A stretch of 64,000 bases of DNA, from NCBI RefSeq assembly GCF_000423005.1, contig NZ_AUHD01000001.1:558001-622000 (forward strand). The letters are read 5' to 3'. This DNA comes from Gelidibacter mesophilus DSM 14095 (lineage in GTDB: Bacteria; Bacteroidota; Bacteroidia; Flavobacteriales; Flavobacteriaceae). Made by a program: the position numbers and the translations under genes. This document shows, one piece after another, positions 25,105 to 33,929 of this stretch (position 1 is the first letter of the stretch; every line of letters starts with the position of its first letter). The notes beneath the pieces were generated by a model. The model ran no database searches. It was not told where the DNA came from and saw only the letters and a program-made list of their open reading frames with translations.

Positions 25105-25270
25105 TTTCTATAATTAACTTACTTTTGGGCCTTGAAATTTATGCAATCGAAATAGTTGTACTTAGGGATGCTCATTTTTTGATTTATAACTAAGGATTTT
25201 TTTCTCTGCAACTTGTAATGTGACGTGGGTAATTTTTGATTTTTTGTTGAACTAACTTCTAACTTAATAC

Positions 25271-26446
25271 ATGAACTATATTCTTTTTGATGGTCCTTTT
25301 AGAACTCACCTTTTACCTTTTACCTACACACGACCCGTCGCTGATATTAGAATAGGTATTCTAACCATAAGAGAAAAATGGGAAATGCGATTAGGCTTTA
25401 CTACAACTACCATAACTGAGGACTATTTGTCAGAGCGATTTCCTATGGTAGAAATGGATCAAAATGTTCTGATCAATGCGTCGTATTTACCAAATGCTGA
25501 ACTGGTAAGTTTGGTTAAAAATTTAGCAGTAAACCAAGCTATTTTTAAGGACGACGATGTTATAGCTTTTTTTGCAAGTGATACCCAAGAAGATATCGAT
25601 TTTGAGGCGTTTGAGGCCATTGAATTTGAAGGTGAGGTTATCAAATTAGAGCATACTTGGGATATTTTTTCTAAAAATGGAGAGGCCATTCAAGAAGACT
25701 TTCAATTAATTACCAAAGGAAGACACTCACAACCTATTTCATCAAGTAACAGCATCATAGCAGCCCACAACATCTTTGTGGAAGAGGGAGCTACTTTGGA
25801 ATTTGTAACTCTCAATGCTTCACAAGGACCAATTTATATAGGTAAGAACACAGAGATAATGGAGGGCGCTATGATTAGAGGGCCTTTCGCTATCTGTGAA
25901 CATTCTATTGTTAAAATGGGGGCAAAAATTTATGGACCTACCACTGTTGGCCCATATTCGAAAGTAGGTGGTGAAGTGAACAACTCCGTTCTTTTCGCAC
26001 ATGCCAATAAAGGTCATGAAGGATTTTTAGGTAATTCTGTAATTGGTGAATGGTGCAATTTAGGTGCGGACACCAATACTTCAAATCTTAAAAATAATTA
26101 TGCCGAAGTAAAAATTTGGGATTATACTACTGAAAGTTTTGCAAGAACAGGTTTGCAGTTTTGTGGCTTAATGATGGGCGATCATAGTAAATGCGGTATC
26201 AATACCATGTTCAATACAGGCACTGTGATTGGCGTTAGTGCGAATATCTTTGGAAGTGGTTATCCTCGTAATTTTATACCTAGCTTTAGTTGGGGTGGTG
26301 CTTCTGGCTTTACAACCTATCAAACGAATAGGGCGTTTGATGTAGCCCAAAAAGTAATGTCTAGACGTCAAATAGAGTTCTGCGACGTTGACAAATCTAT
26401 AATGGATCATATCTTCGAGATCACCAGAAAATTCAGAAGGGATTAA
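25271..26446 (+). CDS. GlmU-family protein (putative sugar-1-phosphate nucleotidyltransferase/left-handed beta-helix)
   Basis: This 391-residue protein begins MNYILFDGPFRTHLLPFTYTRPVADIRIG, the N-terminal pattern of the Bacteroidota GlmU-family proteins. Its C-terminal half carries hexapeptide-like repeats (IYIGKNTEIMEGAMIRGPFAI, IVKMGAKIYGPTTVGPYS) and the GEWCNLGADTNTSNLKNNYAEVKIW segment typical of left-handed beta-helix transferases. It lacks the canonical GXGTRM loop of GlmU pyrophosphorylases, so activity on UDP-GlcNAc is not assured. A sugar-nucleotide role is likely. It is monocistronic, starting about 165 bases after the L31 terminator. Confidence 0.82.
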   Translation: MNYILFDGPFRTHLLPFTYTRPVADIRIGILTIREKWEMRLGFTTTTITEDYLSERFPMVEMDQNVLINASYLPNAELVSLVKNLAVNQAIFKDDDVIAFFASDTQEDIDFEAFEAIEFEGEVIKLEHTWDIFSKNGEAIQEDFQLITKGRHSQPISSSNSIIAAHNIFVEEGATLEFVTLNASQGPIYIGKNTEIMEGAMIRGPFAICEHSIVKMGAKIYGPTTVGPYSKVGGEVNNSVLFAHANKGHEGFLGNSVIGEWCNLGADTNTSNLKNNYAEVKIWDYTTESFARTGLQFCGLMMGDHSKCGINTMFNTGTVIGVSANIFGSGYPRNFIPSFSWGGASGFTTYQTNRAFDVAQKVMSRRQIEFCDVDKSIMDHIFEITRKFRRD

Positions 26447-27005
26447 TTTGTTTATTGTAATCCACTAAGGCTCGATAAAGAATTGGGCTCACTTCGCTTT
26501 TAAAATCTAGAATCTAGAAGTAAGACCTGATTGTATTTTATTAATAAATTCTTGTTTTTTAGATTTATAATACAAAAAAAAGGAAGTTTTCATTGAGATA
26601 TTTTGAGACAGAAAAGACAAGTCTTATTTCTTTTTTTATTTTGACACTCCTAAGTCAGTTGATTTTTATCTTATACTAATGACTTTAAGCCTAAAATTTC
26701 TCTTGAACAGTTTGCTTCAAAAGGGTTTTAAATCTTAGAAAAGCTTATAGCCAACTTTCGGTTAAATTAAGAGGAATTAGGAAATCTTAACAAAGTTGTC
26801 GTGCTTTTATTTTAGCCAATTCATGGCTTCAATATGTGCTTTTTTAATTAGCCCATTCGTCTAAGTGAGATTTGCGATTTTTTTCAAACAATTGCGTAAC
26901 TTTGTGCTTCCAAATCAAATAGTAAGGTAAACCATAAAGTTTACTTTTCAAAAATGAAGTTGTTTTATATAAGACACTTCTGTTTTTAAAGAATAAAGAC
27001 AGGTT
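26447..27005. other. Non-coding gap of 559 bases
   Basis: No convincing gene or structural RNA is seen. The left part holds degenerate repeat words (AATCTAGAATCTAGAAG, then AGACCTGATT) similar to other heptamer spacers in the window. The right end carries the mtaB promoter. The middle is AT-rich with no conserved hairpin. Confidence 0.5.
26872..26904 (+). promoter_or_regulatory. Promoter of mtaB
   Basis: TTG at 26872-26874 and TAACTTTG at 26897-26904 (perfect TAnnTTTG) are 22 bases apart. The start codon follows ~100 bases later, giving a fairly long leader. Confidence 0.6.
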
Positions 27006-28331
27006 ATGAGAAAAAAAGTAGCGTTTTATACTTTAGGGTGCAAACTGAATTTTTCAGAAACTTCTACCATCGCCAGGACTTTCGTGAATGAAGGTTTTGA
27101 TCGTGTAGAGTTTAATGAAGAAGCGGATATCTATGTGATTAACACCTGTTCTGTGACTGAAAATGCCGATAAACGCTTTAAATCTATCGTCAAGCAAGCC
27201 CAAAAGATCAACCCAGATGCCTTTGTGGCCGCAATAGGTTGTTATGCACAATTAAAACCTCAGGAATTGGCAGATGTTAATGGTGTCGATTTAGTACTTG
27301 GTGCTACAGAGAAGTTTAAGATTATCGATTATTTGAATGACCTTTCTAAAAATGACATGGGAGAAGTGCATTCCTGTGAGATTGAACATGCTGATTTTTA
27401 TGTAGGAAGCTATTCTATTGGCGATAGAACACGCGCATTTTTAAAAGTACAGGACGGTTGCGATTATAAATGCACCTATTGTACGATTCCCTTGGCACGT
27501 GGTATTTCGCGCAGTGATACTATGGAAAGCGTGATTGCGAATGCTAAAGAAATTGCCAATCAGGATATCAAGGAAATTGTTTTGACCGGCGTCAATATTG
27601 GCGACTATGGTAAAGGGGAATTCGGAAATAAAAAACACGAACATACTTTTTTAGATCTTGTTAAAGAATTGGATAATGTGGAGGGTATTGAGCGTTTGCG
27701 TATTTCGTCCATTGAGCCTAACTTATTAAAAAATGAAACCATTGATTTGGTGTCGAAATCGAGGGCTTTTGTTCCTCATTTTCATATTCCATTACAGAGC
27801 GGGAGTAATGCTATTCTCAAAAGCATGAAACGGCGCTACATGAGGGAACTTTATGTTGATCGTGTGGCCAAAATTAAGGAGGTCATGCCACACGCTTGTA
27901 TTGGCGTTGATGTTATTGTTGGTTTTCCTGGCGAAACTGATGCCCATTTTTTAGAGACCTATAATTTCTTAAATACACTAGATATTTCGTATTTACATGT
28001 CTTTACCTATTCTGAACGCGATAATACAGAAGCTGCAGAAATGGACAATGTAGTTGCAAAAAATGTGAGAGCAAAACGCAGTAAGATGTTACGAGGGCTG
28101 TCTGTTAAAAAGCGTCGTGCGTTTTATGAAAGCCAAATAGGAACAATACGAAGTGTCTTGTTTGAAAGCGAAAATAAAGAAGGTTATATCCATGGATTTA
28201 CTGAGAACTATGTCAAAGTAAAAACCCCTTGGAATCCGGAGTTGGTAAATACGATACATGATATAGAACTTACGAAAATTGCTAACGATGGCATTGTAAG
28301 ATTTGAATTTGTCTCCGTCTGCTCTCAATAA
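27006..28331 (+). CDS. mtaB: tRNA (N6-L-threonylcarbamoyladenosine-37-C2)-methylthiotransferase
   Basis: This 441-residue radical-SAM methylthiotransferase converts t6A to ms2t6A at position 37 of ANN-decoding tRNAs. The N-terminal UPF0004 domain has cysteines in TLGCKLNFSE, VINTCSVTENADKR and AIGCYAQLKP, which bind one Fe-S cluster. The radical-SAM motif is VQDGCDYKCTYCTIPLARG (CxxxCxxC). A C-terminal TRAM-like domain follows (residues ~370-435). The N-terminal TLGCKLN rather than TxGCQMN favours MtaB over MiaB. It is monocistronic in context. Confidence 0.93.
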   Translation: MRKKVAFYTLGCKLNFSETSTIARTFVNEGFDRVEFNEEADIYVINTCSVTENADKRFKSIVKQAQKINPDAFVAAIGCYAQLKPQELADVNGVDLVLGATEKFKIIDYLNDLSKNDMGEVHSCEIEHADFYVGSYSIGDRTRAFLKVQDGCDYKCTYCTIPLARGISRSDTMESVIANAKEIANQDIKEIVLTGVNIGDYGKGEFGNKKHEHTFLDLVKELDNVEGIERLRISSIEPNLLKNETIDLVSKSRAFVPHFHIPLQSGSNAILKSMKRRYMRELYVDRVAKIKEVMPHACIGVDVIVGFPGETDAHFLETYNFLNTLDISYLHVFTYSERDNTEAAEMDNVVAKNVRAKRSKMLRGLSVKKRRAFYESQIGTIRSVLFESENKEGYIHGFTENYVKVKTPWNPELVNTIHDIELTKIANDGIVRFEFVSVCSQ

Positions 28332-28658
28332 ATACATTTTTTCAAATCGACTTTTGACCTCTGTTTATTTTCAGCTCAATGTGTTTGCTTGATATGGATT
28401 TTTATGGACTTCGTTAGGATTGTTTTATTCTTTTTCTCCCGTGTTTTTAATACTTAAAACGGTGTTCTTGTCTTCGCAAAAAATTTATTATTCAAAAAAT
28501 TGCGATGTGGAAGTGTTGTGGGAATTATGGTTAAAACTTGGCTCATTGAATCCACAACGCGCTCCTTGTCTGTCTTTTTTACCATTTATCCTATATTTTT
28601 TATTAGACGGTTTCTTATCTATAATTTTAGCCCTGATCCCAAAGCTATTAATTTGTAA
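28332..28658. other. Non-coding gap of 327 bases
   Basis: No gene is supported. A weak inverted pair, GTTGTGG and CCACAAC around 28513-28556, is the only structure I notice. A hydrophobic reading frame beginning at a TTG near 28420 has no family features. Confidence 0.4.
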
Positions 28659-29168
28659 ATGAAAATTTCAGTACACCTACTTTTCCTTTCCTTTTGTTTT
28701 TTGTTGTGTTCTGGCTGCTCTGACAAAGAGGTAGCCAGCCCTGTCATTGGGTCTTGGAAATTGACAACATGGACCGTGGGTATTCCGATGGATTTGAAGA
28801 ATCATTCGGTATATAGTACCAATCTTTTGGATCAAACAACATGTCATGTCAATGAAGTCTTGAGCTTTGATAGCAATGGCACCATCACATCAGCTGACAC
28901 GTTTAATCCTGAAATCACCATCAGCTTAAAAGATGGTACTTCTGATGATTATATCGTTAAAGAGATGTGTGCTGATGGTTCAATAGGGTTTACTGCCGAT
29001 TATATGGCTGTTGATGACGACAAAGTAGAATTTAACAATGTCATGGGTATTTTGGAGAATGAGAAATTGACCGTTGTTTACGAAAGTGCCGTAAAAATCT
29101 ACAACGAAGGATTGACTGAAATTATTGATCTAAAAGATCTGACTCTTGTTTACGAGAAAATCAAGTAA
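28659..29168 (+). CDS. Lipocalin-like lipoprotein
   Basis: This 169-residue lipoprotein has signal MKISVHLLFLSFCFLLCSGC with lipobox C-S-G-C. The mature start VIGSWKLTTWTVG is the GxW-type opening of lipocalin-like domains. Later strands (NEVLSFDSNGTITSADTFNP, KVEFNNVMGILENEKLTVVYE) fit the pattern of small flavobacterial lipocalin-like proteins. It is probably anchored in the outer membrane facing the periplasm; the ligand is unknown. It stands alone between MtaB and a convergent small gene. Confidence 0.68.
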   Translation: MKISVHLLFLSFCFLLCSGCSDKEVASPVIGSWKLTTWTVGIPMDLKNHSVYSTNLLDQTTCHVNEVLSFDSNGTITSADTFNPEITISLKDGTSDDYIVKEMCADGSIGFTADYMAVDDDKVEFNNVMGILENEKLTVVYESAVKIYNEGLTEIIDLKDLTLVYEKIK

Positions 29169-29170
29169 AA

Positions 29171-29199
29171 AAAAATCCGAAACAAGGCTTCGGATTTTT
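29171..29199. terminator. Bidirectional terminator
   Basis: An 11-bp perfect stem AAAAATCCGAA/TTCGGATTTTT with a 7-base loop lies between two converging genes. A further T-run follows on the plus strand. Confidence 0.85.
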
Positions 29200-29205
29200 A
29201 TTTTT

Positions 29206-29502
29206 TTAGATTCTAATACCTACTGGAAGCATTTTTTTGTATTTTCTGTTTTTTCTTAAAAATCTAGCTATTTCAGGGCTGGTTGGAACAACACTAATAT
29301 TACGTTCAGAAATGTTTTCAAAAACCAAGGTTAAAAAATCGGTTTCAAAATCTTCAGAAGTAACGCACTCAGGAATAAATAATTTAGTTAGAAAAATTTT
29401 ACGGTCTTGAAGAGAATATTCTATCTTCGCTAAATCGTCCTCAACTTTAAGTTCAAATTGACGTAAGAAGTCATTGTCAACTAATTCTGCTGCATCAATC
29501 AT
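29206..29502 (-). CDS. YjdJ-type GNAT domain protein with degenerate acetyl-CoA loop
   Basis: This 98-residue protein matches the small YjdJ/Acetyltransf_CG GNAT family in layout. An early strand DDLAKIEYSLQDRKIFLTKLFIPE is followed by a helix, then NISVVPTSPEIARFLRKNRKYKKML, equivalent to the family's V-P-x-C-P-x-(VI)-x-(YF)-x-x-x-(HN)-P-x-Y ending. The GRGIG acetyl-CoA pyrophosphate loop expected between them is replaced by VTSEDFETDFL, with no glycines. Catalysis is therefore doubtful; a ligand-binding or regulatory role is possible. It is monocistronic. Confidence 0.6.
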   Translation of the reverse strand: MIDAAELVDNDFLRQFELKVEDDLAKIEYSLQDRKIFLTKLFIPECVTSEDFETDFLTLVFENISERNISVVPTSPEIARFLRKNRKYKKMLPVGIRI

Positions 29503-29710
29503 AATCGTATGTTTTATATTATTTCAAGGGGTTGGGAGGGGTGATCGCTACATTTTTATATAGCTTTGCGTCACAAATTTACGAAAAATTAACGTAACAT
29601 TGGCCTTCGTAATTGTTAAATACTTAGGAAATAAACCTTTACGGAGGCTTTAGTCGTTTAATCTGCTCAACTTGGCTTTTGTAATGGATTGGGCAAATTA
29701 AAATCAGCAA

Positions 29711-30379
29711 ATGGAGAAAGAAATTATCCCTGTTTATCTCATGCCTGGAATGGCTGCCAAACCGACCATATTTGATCGCATTAAATTACCTGCAGATCAA
29801 TTCAAAATTTACTGGTTGGAGTGGATGATTCCAGAAGAAAATGAAAGTTTGGAAGACTATGCGAAACGAATGATCCTAAAGATTGATCATGAAAATCCAG
29901 TGCTTCTAGGTGTGTCGTTTGGTGGAATTTTAGTTCAGGAAATGAGTAAGTTTATGAAAATAAGGAAACTGATAGTAGTGAGCAGTGTCAAGTCTCGCCA
30001 TGAACTTCCAAAACGAATGAAGGTTGCCAAATTTATAAAAGCTTACAAGTTCGCACCCACACAATTGTTGTCTAATTTGGACGTTCTAAAAAAATATGCC
30101 TTTAATGATACCATTTCAAAACGGATTGATTTGTACAAAACCTATCTTGCCGTTAATGATAAACGCTATTTAGATTGGGCTTTAAGAGAAATGCTGCTTT
30201 GGGATCAGGAAGAGCCCAACGCAGCAGCTATTTATATCCATGGAGATAGAGATGCCATTTTCACGCATTCCTGCGAAGGAAACTGCATTATTGTGAAGGA
30301 TGGCACGCATATCATGATCGTTACGAAGTATCAATGGTTTAATAAAAACCTTCCACAATTAATAACAGGCTCCAATTGA
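29711..30379 (+). CDS. Alpha/beta hydrolase
   Basis: This 222-residue cytoplasmic alpha/beta-fold protein has the nucleophile elbow LLGVSFGGILVQEM (Ser in G-x-S-x-G), an upstream oxyanion-type strand VYLMPGMAAKPTIFDRI, the acid candidate in IHGDRDAIF, and a C-terminal histidine in KDGTHIMIV. The order Ser-Asp-His is complete, so an active esterase or acyl hydrolase is likely. The substrate cannot be told. The size is at the small end of the family because the cap region is short. Confidence 0.8.
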   Translation: MEKEIIPVYLMPGMAAKPTIFDRIKLPADQFKIYWLEWMIPEENESLEDYAKRMILKIDHENPVLLGVSFGGILVQEMSKFMKIRKLIVVSSVKSRHELPKRMKVAKFIKAYKFAPTQLLSNLDVLKKYAFNDTISKRIDLYKTYLAVNDKRYLDWALREMLLWDQEEPNAAAIYIHGDRDAIFTHSCEGNCIIVKDGTHIMIVTKYQWFNKNLPQLITGSN

Positions 30380-30406
30380 TTCCTGTTGAATTATTTTTTA
30401 CATTTA
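30376..30406 (+). promoter_or_regulatory. Promoter of the transglycosylase-cardiolipin synthase unit
   Basis: TTG (30376-30378), a 20-base spacer, then TACATTTA (30399-30406), 7 of 8 to TAnnTTTG, ending 15 bases before the start codon. Confidence 0.5.
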
Positions 30407-30421
30407 TAAAAAATTAAGAAA

Positions 30422-31351
30422 ATGAAAATTATTAAGAATTTACTTGCTATTGTTGGTCTCGTCTGTATTTCTGGGTTGTTCATATTCGCTGTACAGAAGC
30501 CGGACGATAAAGAGGTGGTACCAGTCCAAAAAATGATCAATGATTATAATGTTTATGCATTAAAGTTGCCCGATGGTCTTAATTTTGCAGGAGAACCAGT
30601 GCCATTATCTATTCCTGATGTTTACGAGCGAATGGACAAAGAACTCTTGGTAAATACCTATTGGCAATCAAATGGACTTTTGATGTTTAAACGCGCCCAA
30701 AAGTATTTCCCAATTATCGAGCCTATTCTAAAAAAACATGGTATTCCAGATGATTTTAAATATTTGGCAGTTATAGAAAGCGGATTGACCAATGCTGTTT
30801 CTCCAGCAGGAGCAAGGGGTGTTTGGCAAATTATGCCAGCCACAGGAAAGGAAAATGGACTTGAAGTCAATGATAACGTGGATGAACGCTATCATTTGGA
30901 AAAATCTACTGAAGTTGCTTGTAAATATTTATTGCAATCAAAAAACAGTCTTGGGTCTTGGACCTTGGCTGCTGCGGCTTATAATGCAGGCAATGCAGGG
31001 GTTTCACGACGATTAAAAGAACAAGGGGTAACTGATTATTATGATTTATTATTAGGGGAAGAAACAGGACGTTATATGTTTAGGATTGTGGCTTTAAAGG
31101 AAATTTTAAAGAATCCAAAAACCTATGGCTTCAACTTTGAAGAAGATGATCTCTACTCCAATATTCCAACGTTTAATGTTACAATAGATACTGAAATTGC
31201 AGATTTTACAGTCTTTGCAAAAGAATATGGCATTAACTATAAAATTCTTAAAATCCATAATCCATGGTTAAGAGAGCCTCATTTGAATAATAAATCTAGA
31301 AAAAAATATACTATCGAGATTCCTGAAAAGGGCTATTATTCTAAATCCTAA
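30422..31351 (+). CDS. Lytic transglycosylase (SLT family, MltD-like)
   Basis: This 309-residue exported peptidoglycan lyase has an N-terminal signal or anchor segment (IIKNLLAIVGLVCISGLFIFAV). The SLT domain contains FKYLAVIESGLTNAVSPAGARGVWQIMP, with the catalytic Glu in ESG and the S-x-A-G-A-x-G-x-W-Q-x-M motif, then AAAAYNAGNAGV. The C-terminal ~70 residues (FNVTIDTEIADFTVFAKEYGINYKILKIHNPWL) look like a degenerate LysM-like unit. It cleaves MurNAc-GlcNAc bonds to 1,6-anhydro products. Its stop overlaps the cardiolipin synthase start (TAATG), so the two are translationally coupled. Confidence 0.9.
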   Translation: MKIIKNLLAIVGLVCISGLFIFAVQKPDDKEVVPVQKMINDYNVYALKLPDGLNFAGEPVPLSIPDVYERMDKELLVNTYWQSNGLLMFKRAQKYFPIIEPILKKHGIPDDFKYLAVIESGLTNAVSPAGARGVWQIMPATGKENGLEVNDNVDERYHLEKSTEVACKYLLQSKNSLGSWTLAAAAYNAGNAGVSRRLKEQGVTDYYDLLLGEETGRYMFRIVALKEILKNPKTYGFNFEEDDLYSNIPTFNVTIDTEIADFTVFAKEYGINYKILKIHNPWLREPHLNNKSRKKYTIEIPEKGYYSKS

Positions 31352-32808
31352 TGTTGGCATTTCTCTCGAGTAATATTTGGGTTATCCTAATAGCAATCAA
31401 CTATTTATTAGTCATCTTGGTTGCATTTACAATAGTCACTAAGAACATAAATCCAACCAAAACGGTATCTTATATTATCGTTTTGGTTTTTTTTCCGTTT
31501 TTTGGGTTGATTGTCTATTACCTTTTTGGACAGGAATATCGAAAAAATAAAATCTTCAATAGAAAGCACATTCTCAATCAAAAAGTGATTACTGATGTCA
31601 GCAGGCGCCTTGAACCTAATAGACAGGAAATGAAGGATCTTAAAGATGATCTTTTAGATGATAAAATAAGACTCGTCAAACTTCTTCATAGTAGTGAAAA
31701 TTCCCCTTTAACCATTAATAATGATATTACAATCATTAAAAACGGAGAGAACAAGTTCAAATTACTTTTGGCCGACTTAAGAAAAGCCAAAGAGCATATA
31801 CACATGGAATATTACATCCTTCGTGATGATAAGATTGGAACACAAATTATAGATGTTTTGTGTGAAAAAGCAGAAGCAGGTGTTACTGTCAGGTTGAGTA
31901 TAGACGATGTGGGAAGTAGTGTTTCTAGAAAAAACAAAAGGAGGATGATTAAAAGCGGTGTACAATGGTTTTCTTTTATGCCCGTTCTCTTTCCTGGTTT
32001 TACAGGAAAAATGAATTATAGAAACCACCGAAAAATAGTAATTATTGATGGACAGATAGGCTATATTGGCGGCATCAATGTTTCAGATACTTATGTGAAT
32101 TATGATAATTCTGAAAAGTACTGGAGGGATACACATCTAAAGATAGTTGGGGAATCTGTGAAATCTCTGCAAATTCACTTTTTGATGAATTGGGAATTTG
32201 TTTCCAATAAAAAGATTGAAATGGAAGAGAGCTTTTTCCCAAAAGGAGATTGCAAAGAATGTGTTGCTGTTCAAATTGCTGCCAGTGGCCCTGATACGGA
32301 TTGGGCCAATATCATGGAAGTTATTTTTACAGCCATAGTTACGGCCGAAAAGTATGTGTATTTAACAACGCCTTATTTTATTCCTAACGATCAAATTATT
32401 ACAGCACTCCAGGTGGCTTCTAAAAGCGGCGTAGACGTTCGGCTTATTATACCGAAGGATTCAGATTCATGGACGGCAAAACACGCCACAAACTCCTACA
32501 TTGAGTGTCTTCTCGAGGCCGATATTAAGATATACAGATACTGCAAAGGTTTTATCCATGCCAAAACAATGGTTGTGGACGATGTGTTTGCAACCGTTGG
32601 TACCACAAACATGGATTACCGAAGTTTCAATATCAACTTTGAGATCAATGCGATTATCTATAATGAGAATAAAACTTTGGAGTTAAAATCGCACTTCTTT
32701 GAGGATCTCCAAGAAAGCGAAGCTATAGATAAAGAAAGATGGTTGAACCGTCCACAACTTGAAAAGTTGAAAGAATCCTACTGCCGTCTTTGGGCACCAC
32801 TATTATAG
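31351..32808 (+). CDS. cls: Cardiolipin synthase
   Basis: This 485-residue phospholipase-D superfamily enzyme condenses two phosphatidylglycerols, or PG with another donor, to cardiolipin. Two N-terminal membrane helices (residues ~5-25 and ~33-60) precede two PLD domains. Their HKD motifs are HRKIVIIDGQIGYIGGINV near residue 226 and HAKTMVVDDVFATVGTTNMDYRS near 405. Length and the two-helix anchor match ClsA-type enzymes. The start codon overlaps the transglycosylase stop by one base, linking cell-wall and membrane-lipid functions in one transcript. Confidence 0.94.
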   Translation: MLAFLSSNIWVILIAINYLLVILVAFTIVTKNINPTKTVSYIIVLVFFPFFGLIVYYLFGQEYRKNKIFNRKHILNQKVITDVSRRLEPNRQEMKDLKDDLLDDKIRLVKLLHSSENSPLTINNDITIIKNGENKFKLLLADLRKAKEHIHMEYYILRDDKIGTQIIDVLCEKAEAGVTVRLSIDDVGSSVSRKNKRRMIKSGVQWFSFMPVLFPGFTGKMNYRNHRKIVIIDGQIGYIGGINVSDTYVNYDNSEKYWRDTHLKIVGESVKSLQIHFLMNWEFVSNKKIEMEESFFPKGDCKECVAVQIAASGPDTDWANIMEVIFTAIVTAEKYVYLTTPYFIPNDQIITALQVASKSGVDVRLIIPKDSDSWTAKHATNSYIECLLEADIKIYRYCKGFIHAKTMVVDDVFATVGTTNMDYRSFNINFEINAIIYNENKTLELKSHFFEDLQESEAIDKERWLNRPQLEKLKESYCRLWAPLL

Positions 32809-32817
32809 GTTGTTTTT

Positions 32818-33516
32818 TTAACGGTTATGTGTTGAAAGACTAATTTGACTGTTGCTATTTTCGGAGGATAACATTTGGTAAATTTCTTGGTTGGCCTTAT
32901 CCACAAACATCGTTTTGGTTGAGGTTTCTATGTTTTTTAAAAAGAATTTTCTGTCAATACTAGAAATCTGTTTGTTTTCATTGATATAAAAGCATGCCGG
33001 TACACCAAAGGAATGTTTATAGACTGCAAGCGCATTGTTGGAGATATTATGGCGTTCATCAGCATACGTTACAATGACATTTTTATTGTAATTCTTGGAT
33101 TTCTTTTTTGCAATACTCTTCGTGTTCCAATATAAGACAATGATGTCTACCTTGCCTCTGTATATATCGGCAAGAGCGTTGATGGTTTTTATTTCTTCTT
33201 TGGTCTGAATGATCGCAGAATTTTTGGTAATTAGCAAAAACGGTCGTTCTATTTTAGCTGTTTGAAGGTTGCCTCCCGATACTTTACTGAGTTTTAAATC
33301 AGAAATATAGGTGTTTTTTAAATGTTTTATTAAGAGGGAATCAAACAGGATATCTACTTCATTTGGCGTATCATTTTTAATGGCGAAATCAGACTTCACA
33401 TTAAATTTTTTTAAATGCTGGGCAAGCGCATCATCAAAATACACTTTTTCCTCTTGAGCAAAGAGCAGAGGAATGTAAGTAATAAGTAAAAGTATAAGTA
33501 GTTTTCTAAGGACCAT
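32818..33516 (-). CDS. Exported thioredoxin-like protein without catalytic cysteines
   Basis: This 232-residue secreted protein has signal peptide LRKLLILLLITYIPLLFAQ. The central part (FLLITKNSAIIQTKEEIKTINALADIY, KVDIIVLYWNTKS, NVIVTYADE, then FGVPACFYINENKQISSIDRKF) follows the strand order of TlpA/redoxin domains. The GVPACFYIN segment sits where the cis-proline G-V-P-x-x-F-x-I-D motif lies. No CxxC is present, only a single cysteine next to the cis-Pro loop, so disulfide chemistry is unlikely. It converges on cardiolipin synthase with a nine-base gap. The function is unknown. Confidence 0.55.
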   Translation of the reverse strand: MVLRKLLILLLITYIPLLFAQEEKVYFDDALAQHLKKFNVKSDFAIKNDTPNEVDILFDSLLIKHLKNTYISDLKLSKVSGGNLQTAKIERPFLLITKNSAIIQTKEEIKTINALADIYRGKVDIIVLYWNTKSIAKKKSKNYNKNVIVTYADERHNISNNALAVYKHSFGVPACFYINENKQISSIDRKFFLKNIETSTKTMFVDKANQEIYQMLSSENSNSQISLSTHNR

Positions 33517-33929
33517 TGGCCGAGGTTTTTGTTAAGGATGAGCAACTTAGGCTTTATTTAAAACATTCTCAAATCTTCTCGATAAGCGCTTAAAAAACCA
33601 TGTTCATCTCCATAAAAAAGCACTTCATATAGAAGTGCCACGAATTTTATGAATTACTAAAATAATTCTAGAGTATTTTAAAATTATCAGGATGCTCTTT
33701 ATTAAATGCTTCAAGATTTAAAAAAAAACAATTTCAGAGTTGTAAATTGCTAAAAACAGTTTTTTAGAATTGTTTTTTGATAATGAGCTTCACTACAAAT
33801 ATGCCTTTTTTGCGGAGAAATGAGACAATAAATATTATATGAATTTTTCTAGCTAATATTTTTTATTGATTCTGATTTCTTGTCTCTTACTCTTAACTTT
33901 CAAAATTTATTATAGTTATGCGATTGATT
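33517..33929. other. Non-coding gap of 413 bases containing a terminator
   Basis: This is very AT-rich sequence with no reading frame of note. The only clear element is a leftward intrinsic terminator at 33614-33638. The sequence between it and the ATP-grasp gene would be an unusually long 3' untranslated region or the remains of lost sequence. Confidence 0.5.
33614..33638 (-). terminator. Leftward terminator distal to the ATP-grasp gene
   Basis: On the minus strand GCACTTC pairs with GAAGTGC (5-base loop) and is followed by six U residues. It lies ~290 bases beyond the ATP-grasp stop codon. Confidence 0.65.

Noticed and set aside
24993-25193. Plus-strand 66-codon reading frame after rpmE2
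   Set aside because: It starts inside rpmE2 and crosses its strong terminator; the hydrophobic run comes from the T-rich tail.
28420-28662. Hydrophobic 80-codon plus-strand reading frame
   Set aside because: It begins with TTG, overlaps the start of the lipocalin-like lipoprotein gene, and has no signal-peptide or family pattern.
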